From Amyelois transitella (Eukaryota; Arthropoda; Insecta; Lepidoptera; Pyralidae): a stretch of 64,000 bases of DNA. The DNA lies in the NCBI RefSeq assembly GCF_032362555.1, contig NC_083519.1:1629501-1693500 (forward strand), written 5' to 3'. Each line of letters opens with the position of its first letter. The first letter of the stretch is position 1. Under the pieces are notes generated by a model. That model was not told the origin of the DNA. It did no database searches and was given only the letters and a program-made list of their open reading frames with translations. The translations under genes were made by a program, and so were the position numbers. Positions 55,673 through 64,000 of this stretch are shown piece after piece.

Positions 55673-56883
55673 TTAACCCTTTCCATGCGGAAGCATTATT
55701 TCAATTTCGCCGTCTCTGTACGGGCGGTTTTGTATTAAGGCCCTTCTACGAAACGATGGGCGAGATATTACGTCCTAACAAAAATGGTTCTACTGTACGG
55801 AAGGCGTATTATTGCGTCCTGTAATTTTTTTCGCTAGACGCGGTTGGCGTATTATTTCGTTTTCAAAATTATATAGACAATTTTGGTGTTGCCATACCTT
55901 GGAACAATAACGTCTTTACTATAAGCAGAAATGAGCGAAATTGAATTATGATTAAGAATAATGAACATTTGCTGCAAAAATACAAAAAGAATATCAAATA
56001 TTTATATAAAATCACTTGCATATATATTTTTTATAAAAAACTGAATTATGTAGTATATTGAAATCAAATTTTTATTAATTATAATAATTTTTTGGGCAAC
56101 TGGGTATGAGCAAGCATATAAGCAAATTAACACTCAGTTTTTTCCATACTCATTTATATTAATTTTTATGCTTTTAAAAAAAATCTAGGGTTATAATAAA
56201 ATGTAACGAGGGTAGCTTAAAATTTAATTTATGAGGGTACAATAAGTAACTGGCTAGTTGACATATCTTGTACATTGTATTGTGTTTGTATTGGACATGG
56301 TGTTATCGGATTTGGAGTGTCATCATAACATTTCACTTTATTTTGTATAATTCGTTGCGGTATCTTAAATACTTGAGATTCTTTGACCTTGTCAATAGTT
56401 TCGGGAGAAATTTCATTGTTTCTTCCTCGTTTTCTAGATAAAATACTTTGCGACATCTCATCATCGTCGATAAAATTTGGTTGCGAATATGGTTCATGCT
56501 CGTCAATTTGAGTCTCATCTGAAGATTTATCTTTAAAAATATTATCGAAATCAAAAGGATTCGAGGTAAAACACATTATTAAGAATTATAAGTAATAAAC
56601 TTACCATTCATATTATTCTCCTTTTATTAGACTTTTGATGTAAAAAGCTTACAACACTATCGGCGTAAATCATGCACTCGTATCTACATAATAATAAGTA
56701 AGTATTTTTCCACCGTTTCACGTAAGGTTGTTGGGTTTATAACTACAGTACAGGGGAACCAACTATCACATTGGTCTAATCGTTTAACACAAGGATTTCT
56801 CTTGGACGCAATAATACGCCCACCGTGTGGCCAACGGTTTTTAGTTATACGTGATATTACGCCAGCCGCATGGAAAGGGTTAA
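55673..56883. mobile_element. piggyBac-like transposon derivative, 1,203 bp, TTAA flanks
   Basis: TTAA at 55673-55676 and 56880-56883. Terminal inverted repeats CCCTTTCCATGCGG (55677-55690) and its complement (56866-56879). Subterminal motifs of GCGTATTATTGCGTCC type recur at both ends in inverted orientation (for example near 55810 and 56800). TTAA duplication with CCC..GGG ends is the piggyBac hallmark. The element is too short for a whole transposase but has one 115-codon frame. Confidence 0.88.
56229..56576 (-). CDS. ORF inside the piggyBac-like element, possible transposase N-terminus remnant
   Basis: 115 codons. The N-terminal part is acidic (FDFDNIFKDKSSDETQIDEH, IDDDEMSQS), followed by a basic KRGRNN segment. 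Acidic N-termini are usual in piggyBac transposases. None of the catalytic DDD domain is present, so it cannot be an active enzyme. It may be a relic or an unrelated frame; no homology could be checked. Confidence 0.4.
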   Translation of the reverse strand: MCFTSNPFDFDNIFKDKSSDETQIDEHEPYSQPNFIDDDEMSQSILSRKRGRNNEISPETIDKVKESQVFKIPQRIIQNKVKCYDDTPNPITPCPIQTQYNVQDMSTSQLLIVPS

Positions 56884-59800
56884 AATATATATAAATGTTT
56901 TTGTCTGAAAATTGATGATTAATCATAAACTCATAATTTTTAACTACAATCTAAGGCGAAAATCATTCGTTTCTAGGTAAAAATGGAGACGTATAAAGTT
57001 AATAGCCTCAAGTTTATAATCAAAGCGTCTTCTGAACTACGTGAAGGAAGATGTTAGTGAGAAAAAGATTCAAAGAAAAAGAAAATGTTTTTTTGGGAAT
57101 GAAAAAGTGATTTATAAAGCGAAGATATGGATAATAATCAAAGTTTTAATAGTTTTATATGTGTATGGTTGATGTTAGCTTTGGTAAGACTATTATTAGG
57201 AGTAATGTTCTCAATTACGGCTTGGGCGTTATGTTACTATATAAAAACAAAAATTATGATAACTCACGAGAAACTTACTAAAGGGGTTAGGGGTAACATT
57301 AAAAATGCCAGTATTATTTTGAAATTTTTGATTTCTTTTAATTATCTACGCTTTTATAATGTCCTTAAAGTAGATATATATTTCATCATAAGATATTTCA
57401 AATATTTGCAGTGGTAATATTAATATTTTAATTAATCAACCAGAAGTATTACTTAATCCATTAAGATAGAAGAAGCTTAATTATAGGAAACTACGACAAA
57501 ACTTTTTTATCTTTCCATTACATTACAACTACATATACTTATGTTACCAGTTAAATCTAACACTAATATATACCCAAAATACCTAATATGAATAATGCAT
57601 AATTTTCTAAGTCGAAAGACCTCAGTGTATCGATAGTACTTTATTACATCAATATTATTCAACGCGTACAAGCATTTCTTACTTATAGTGATTCGGTTAA
57701 AATTAATAATTTAAACCGTAATTAACTAATTATCATTAGATAATGTAAAAAAAAGAAACAAAAAGGACGATCGGTTAAGTCTATCATAATTTTCCTTTTT
57801 ATATAACGAACATAAAGTAAGTGTAGCGCGAGGCGGCGGCGCACGCGCCGGTTCGGCGACGCCCGCGCCGTCACCTTGCGCCCGCTGCGCACGCAACAAT
57901 TATGCTCTCTTTAGGGCTAAGTATAGTAGATTACACATTATAAGATTATAACAAATCTAGATAATAGTCTTACAATTGTAACATGCATAGTGGATGTCGG
58001 TCGCGGACGCCGTTTCCAATTTAATTACACTTTAGGAAATTAATACATGTCTGTATAATTATACCCGCCCCCTAAAAGGGCGGCGTAAAGTAAACTTATA
58101 TACTGCGTAAGTAAATTACTTTAAATATTGTACATCAGTCAATTAGTTTACCTAACATTTTTGAAATCTATTCGATCGAGAATAATGTACTTTAATCCAC
58201 TATAAAGAAAAATATAGTTAAAAAATAATCAACATCAATTTTTAATTTAAACAGAAATAAATAACAACTTGCCCTAGTTTTTTATAATAATTAATGTTAT
58301 AATTAAATGTAAAGCCTGTGCAAATTTATTTTACGATAAAATGGTTTCAATAATTACATTTATATTTAAGTCTAGATATAAATATGAGGTGTTATATTAA
58401 TAATACCTGCATTGTTTTTAAAGTTAGTCTCGAGTGGACTACCAGTGCTATCGGCGAGTGGCGGCCGATATTATTAAATGCAAATTATTTAATTTTATTA
58501 GAACGACTTGAAGGTGAACTTAAAAAGAGTTTGTGGCTAATCTAACTTTAACACTAGGGGTCTTGCATAATTAGTCAATTACGATAATAAATTTATTAAT
58601 GTATAATGAGCACGGCGCCGAGCGTCGGCTCGCGCTGAGTGCGGCTAGTTAGTTATAATAATACCAAAATACACTTTTACACAAACATGTTACCATTATA
58701 TACCTACTGAATAAACATACACATATAAAAACTGCGTACACTATAATATAAAGTATTACAAACAAGAGTCGAAAGGTTTACTACACAACAGTACTACAGT
58801 TAAGCCATCATGATTAAAAATATTATTTCATAAACATTATTATAAAGATACTGTGTAAATTTTATGTCGATATTATAGTGTGTGATATTTAAAATGCAGG
58901 GATGCTTGTGTCACTCACGGTTTTACAAAATATTTCTTACTATTTCAAAATGTCCTGAGCAGTATACTACGTCACGGGTGTCGGGTGTGGTGGGGGGAAG
59001 ACCGTGAGCGCGTCGTGTGGTGCAGGGGGAGTGGCCGCGGTAGAGACGCGGAGCGCGGCCGCGCGCGCGCCCGTGTGTGGGAAGCATTTGACAGACGAGC
59101 CTCTAACGAGTCTTACCGTATTTGTAATTTGCTAACTATTTTAATTAATAAATTCATCCAATATTTTATGTCTTCTCCTATATAATAATAATTAAAAACC
59201 CATATAAATAGTCTCAATTGATTTTTCACAATAATTTGCACTAAGTTTAATGTTGAGTAAATCTAAAATTTCTAATACATATTATAATTTTATTTAAATA
59301 AATTATACTCTTTATGTTAATTAGAACATTGCCATGATGCTTCATTACAAACTAAGTTCTTAAATTGTTCCAAAGGTTTGTGAGTGAGGGTCCCAGCCCG
59401 TTACTTACACCTTAGTGCTATATCAATATCACTGAAATTAACATAATATAAAACGTCTATATATTCACTTAACTTTTTGTAAGGCATCGTTTCCTAATAT
59501 TAAAACAGGTGTGAACAATTTCATCGTTTTATCGGTGGTTGTACATTAAACCTACAGTAATAATAATTAACCGAAATGATTCTGATATGCGTTCTGAGAG
59601 CGCGGATTGAGCGGTGAGCGGGTTAATGTGAACAAATGCATATTAAAAGCGACATGAACGTACGACCAAAAAGAACCTACAGACGGCTACAACCGAGGAA
59701 TGAACAAATTAGCCTAACATAGGAACGAGAAGAGTAAACGAAGCGATACGTAACCTAATGGGCAGTCGGGCACCGACGACTCTAACATATTTCATTACTG

Positions 59801-62152
59801 TTATAAGGTACTATACTGATTGGTTCAGTCGAGTCTGTTATATATAGAACTATAGGAAATGTCCCAATATTCGCGTATCTATGAACATCACAATGTAAAG
59901 GCGAGTCTCTATGTTTTATCGTTAATTTGGAACCTCGCACCCCTCGCCAATGACCGCGTCGCTTATAAATTTGCTTATTACACCTCACAATATTCCTCAT
60001 AGATAAATTATACTTATGGATCGATCTTAAATAACCCTATTCTAACGTTCAAATTATGCATCAATGTAATCATCAACAATTTGTCTATTTAAAACATTTA
60101 TTAACAAATCTTATCGCGCGGCGGCGGTACTATTATCCATTAACTTAAAGGAACAACCCCCGTCCGGCGGGCGGGCAGTCTCAGTTCGTCGTAAACTCTA
60201 AGATAATTACAACAAATAATGTGTGGCGCCTCGCCGAGCGCTCGCCGCTGCTCCCCCGCGATCATTACTTAGCTTATCACTAAAATTTTAATCAGTCGAT
60301 CGGTCAAATGATTGAGCGATATAGTACAGTAAAGGACTAACATTAAATTTAATCTAACAATGTTATTTTAAATTATAACTCACTTTGTAACGGAGGCGGG
60401 CGAGCGCTCGGCGCGCCGCGTCGTCGTACATGATAACACTAACATAGCGGCCGCGAGGCCATCCAAGCTCTATACAGTTTTAAAATTATTTGGCAATCAC
60501 ATAAATTAAAACTTTAAAACTATGTGACGAGAGAATTGATTAAAATTATGCTTTACACACAAGTAAGTTATATATACAGTGGTCAGGCGAAGGGTGCGAC
60601 GATGCCGCGGGGCGGCCCTCGATACCGAACTATATCTAAAGTGCTTGAGCTTCATTTACTTAACACATACAACATTAACGTTTGCTCCAGTAACAATTTG
60701 GCAGGTTAATTTAATTCATTAAAGTATAAATCCCATATTTATTATATCAACTTAAAATTGCGATAAAAAACTAAAATGCATATTAGAAAACAAATTAAAA
60801 TTACGAATATATTTATACAGAATTGATCCCTTTTTAAAAATGGGAAATTAAAAAATATAATTACGTTCAGTCATACTATGTTTTGTTAAATATTAACACA
60901 TAATTATTTCATTACATGCCTACCATTTTCCTAACTCTAGTGGGTGGTAAATAACCAAAACTCTAATATTAAACATACATACCGATATATATACCAAATA
61001 TTTATACAAGTTATTAGCTTAAGTTTAGTTTCTTTTAGGTCATTTTCCCTAAATTGGCCTTGTTTAACAGTGTCTGTCAAATGCTCGACACGCGGATCCG
61101 CGAGCGTGCGTGTAAACTACTGCGCGCGCGCCTCTACCCGGCACTATAGCATACGCTACTCTACAAGCGATACACCACTACGCGAAATAGTGAGATCCCA
61201 TCAAACAACAATACGTACACGATACCATTAAAAGAAATCATTTAAAAAATCCGAAAAAGAAATATATGAAACTTTAAAAATTGGAGTAAAATCAAAACTT
61301 TTTATTATAAAAAAGCCCACATCCAATGAAAAAATTAGCAAAGAAAAAATAAATGTACGAAGTCGTACACGTCCTTCGTCCTCCAGCTGAGAGGAGGGGT
61401 CGCGAAATCTTTCTGGCGAGTAATATCAAGAACCCACTTTGTGATCTAATGCCGAACACAATACAGCGACGTAATATCATTGGTTCGTAGCGTTCAGAGA
61501 TAGCGGAGCGCCTAGTCGCTAGTTCTACAGGCGAGCTCATCAGACGAGCTTGTCAACATCTAACCTGATTGTCATTGTTAATCTACATTTTATATTTTAA
61601 GTATTAAAATTAACATCCTTACTTACGCGTGTGGGTTTGTGTTAATGTAGTCAAAGGTGACTTAATAACGCCCGCGAGGGCTCAAAAATCTTCATGCTCT
61701 TTATTCTAAACAGTCAATTATTTTAGTATGATAATATTATCTTGCATTGTTATAAAATTACTCCATCACTTCGAGTACCTCTAAGTATATTTTCGTTCGT
61801 TTAATTTGTGTTATAACAAATTGACTTTTATATAAAAACTTTTGTATATTCTAAGTGCGACGTGGAAATGTCTATTAACATTATTAGAAAGTGGAAGTTT
61901 TGACGACGTCATTGTATAGTCGTGGCTATGAGTAAGTTTCGATAGCTGTCAATCGAGTGCTGCGGACCGCCCGAACGCGCGCCGGCGCCTACAGTTCTAC
62001 ATGAACCCCGCGCAATCAACGCGCTTGTATTGCAGCAGACACAGGCCGCGGGCGGTGACAACGGTTTGCGCGCGGTACTGTACGGTGTAGGAGCGCGCGA
62101 GCGCCGCGTGGGGCGTGCGGGCGGTCCGCAGCGTGCGGGTGTGCGTGTGTCA
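56884..62152. other. Repeat-poor region with scattered GC islands, likely long 3' UTR or intron
   Basis: Over 5 kb of AT-rich unique sequence punctuated by short GC/CpG-rich patches near 57825-57900, 58610-58650, 58980-59095, 60110-60255, 60390-60450, 61085-61145 and 61970-62150. None of the SINE A or LINE B copies that fill the first 50 kb appears. The minus-strand stop at 62153 makes this its 3' UTR if that exon is terminal. Confidence 0.5.
61301..61306 (-). terminator. Poly(A) signal, proximal, for the 62153 exon
   Basis: AATAAA on the minus strand about 850 nt past the stop codon. A longer UTR isoform is possible. Confidence 0.35.
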
Positions 62153-62311
62153 TTAGGCGGCGGGCCACTCCTTGTTAAACTCGTTCGCGTTGAAGTGTTT
62201 GGGCGCGTGATGCGGATGTGTGTGCACACCTGGAGGTTGCGTGGCGGGCGCGGCGTGGTAGTCGGAGCCGGCGCCGTACGCGCGCGAGCCGCCGCCGCCG
62301 TACGAGGAGCC
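62153..62311 (-). CDS. Second candidate C-terminal exon on the minus strand
   Basis: 52 codons and TAA: GSSYGGGGSRAYGAGSDYHA, then an H/P-rich stretch with HTHPHHAPKHF and the end NANEFNKEWPAA. Gly/Ser/Tyr-rich sequence followed by a defined end is typical of RNA-binding protein tails. The acceptor (GACTGGTAG) lacks a strong polypyrimidine tract, and a stop sits directly before it in frame, so the 5' boundary is fixed but the splice is unproven. It may be an alternative terminal exon of the same gene as 53736-53860. Confidence 0.5.
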   Translation of the reverse strand, partial: GSSYGGGGSRAYGAGSDYHAAPATQPPGVHTHPHHAPKHFNANEFNKEWPAA

Positions 62312-64000
62312 CTACCAGTCCCGCACACGTTACTACACCCACTACTGTACCGGGGGCGCGCAACCGACACTTACACGTCTTCCATTTTTAAATTTTGATT
62401 TGTATGTTCGGCTGCGCGCGCCAGCCTTCATGGAGGATCGAAATGAGGCCGAGATGCTTCGGGTTTTAAATTTAAAAAAGTATATGAAAATAGTTTAAGG
62501 TTCAATGTCAACTAGGCCGCATTCGGTGATGCCCCCATGATCTTTACACATTTTTTGATAAATATGTTCAGGGTTACATTTAACAGAATAGTAGATTATC
62601 TCTGAACACTTAAAGTACAGCTCTTAATATTATTTTTAACGATAAATTATCTATTAATGAACCTGTAACAATATGAGAAAATCCAAATTTTACTAATTTG
62701 TACTTTAAATGCCAATTTACAAGTGTAAGAGATGACACAAACCGATTGAATCATCTCGCACGGCTACAAAATGCAATATGAACATTGAATGGAACTAAGG
62801 TAAAGCTTATCATATATCTAGCTATGCGATGACTTTTTGATGAGCGCGCGCGATCGACGCAATAACCGAACCGTCCATAGTGAGAAAATCCCAGTGTTTC
62901 GCGACATACCCTCATCCGTAACCCGCCCTTATGTCTAATTGTCTTTCTGGAGGAGCCACTCTTGTGGGCCCTGATCGACCAACTGGAAAAGAAGAATTAC
63001 ACGACATAAACTCCCACTCGCCACAACGACGAATCTTTAGCAGATTTATGTAAGTAGCTCAGCGCGTGAAGATGGACCAAAGCGTGTGAATATCCCCAAG
63101 GGCAAGATGAAGAGACGAAGGCGAGGGGAAGGGAGCGGGAGGGGAGCGGCGGGCGGTGATGAGAGACCTTCAGCGAAACTTGATAACAACACTAATCTCC
63201 TTGATTTTTCACTATGGATAGCGGTGCGACTGTACTGACTCTCGAAGGGCGGCTAGTGTATGGAGCGCCGCGTCATTATGAACCGCAGCATAGCTCTCAA
63301 AATCAAAAAGACATCGCACATTGATAGTCGCCACTGAAAACATGCACAGAAGTGGGCGTCGTCATCCTTACATCGTATTTAACAAGCAATCGGAACACGG
63401 CACACAGATGCAGGGAGGCAAACTAATGGCTCTAAATATAATTCATGCTGCATTTCAGCCGCGATTAAATTGTTTTCGCTGAATTTCGCTCGCTCACCAA
63501 TGAGGTACCAATCACCGTTTCATTCACACTGGGTTCGCAAACAGACCGAGCAAGTACAACCAAATTGATAAGTTTTAATGCAGCCAGAAAACATTCAAGA
63601 CGTCTGTCATTCACACTACTGTTGGGGGTAATAATCATTCATGCTGTCGTTTAAGACACAAAAAAAAAAACAAACGGCAATCAGGAAAAATGCGGGATAA
63701 AATCAAAGAAAAAAGCAAGATCACACGAGGGGATAGGAAGTAGGGAAAGGATACAAGCCCCGAGGGTAGAGCAAATAAAATGAAAGAAATGTCAGTCAAA
63801 TTGGCTGTACTTTGACTCGATGCACCGTTAGCAATGGAATATCACCATATCTTGGATAATACTCACCCGGTAAACGTTAATTCTAACGATAAGATATATT
63901 AATCACATTCTATTACAGAAATAAAACAATTTATTATCCAAGATATGGTAATTTTGTGGGTTGTTTGCGATTATTACGATGTCGGATGGAAAGTAATCAT
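62312..64000. other. Right end, presumed intron or upstream region of the minus-strand gene
   Basis: No exon supported. Contains a minus-strand ATG followed closely by a donor near 62376-62387, a GC-rich patch near 63120-63160 and the hairpin at 63844. Confidence 0.4.
63844..63949. repeat. 18-bp perfect inverted repeat, 70-nt spacer
   Basis: ACCATATCTTGGATAATA at 63844-63861 and its exact reverse complement at 63932-63949. Could be a small TIR element or an RNA hairpin. Confidence 0.75.

Noticed and set aside
57127..57417. 96-codon plus-strand ORF with a hydrophobic segment
   Set aside because: AT-driven composition, no recognisable domain, no splice or promoter support, and it lies in presumed untranslated sequence of the opposite gene.
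62376..62387. Minus-strand ATG (MEDV) with an adjacent donor as a start exon spliced to 62311
   Set aside because: It would need an intron of only about 65 nt with a weak acceptor and would give a product of under 60 residues; not convincing without transcripts.
61909..62398. Long overlapping ORFs on both strands (up to 153 codons)
   Set aside because: They arise from GC-rich sequence lacking stops. Only the minus-strand frame ending at 62153 has a plausible protein and boundary.

Overview
This is an AT-rich, intron-rich nuclear window from an insect, almost certainly a moth or butterfly. The evidence is short exons in long AT-rich introns, a very dense short-repeat load ending in (TATG)n, a tRNA-headed SINE of lepidopteran type, degenerate repeats with a 'CGACTTCGTCCGCGTG' core, and a TTAA/CCC...GGG piggyBac-like element. 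No bacterial features (operons, ribosome binding sites, CRISPR) are present. All gene models were assembled by eye from reading frame, splice sites and phase, so boundaries are predictions.

Layout. (1) About 2.0-12.0 kb, + strand: a six-exon CRAL-TRIO (Sec14-like, alpha-tocopherol-transfer-protein-like) gene of 307 codons, with a poly(A) signal at 11984. (2) About 12-19.5 kb: intergenic and repeat-filled. (3) About 19.6-52.3 kb, + strand: an ankyrin-repeat gene resembling ANKDD1A, with eleven coding exons from 31095 to 51136. Its central exons are 99 or 198 nt, all phase 0, so each exon carries one or two 33-residue repeats. A noncoding first exon near 19.6-19.9 kb is proposed. The introns hold a tRNA-Cys gene (minus strand), a 203-bp near-perfect inverted repeat and a THAP-like exon fragment. 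(4) About 52.4-64 kb, minus strand: two candidate C-terminal coding exons (53736-53860 and 62153-62311) with long untranslated or intronic sequence, possibly alternative 3' ends of one RNA-binding-type gene whose body lies right of the window. This part is nearly free of the repeats that fill the rest, but holds a 1.2-kb TTAA-flanked DNA transposon.

Mobile DNA dominates the first 50 kb. About 38 pieces of one ~260-bp SINE-like repeat occur in both orientations. About 17 pieces come from the 3' end of a non-LTR retrotransposon whose last ~40 nt closely resemble the SINE end. Several insertions sit within 15-60 nt of splice sites. One duplicated the splice acceptor of CRAL-TRIO exon 5, and one lies 3 nt inside the donor of exon 3.

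Main points for follow-up: an in-frame TGA in the penultimate ankyrin-gene exon, followed by 67 in-phase codons across a good splice junction; the acceptor-duplicating insertion of an unclassified ORF-preserving element; the piggyBac-like element; the long hairpin; and a TIR element carrying a LINE fragment.
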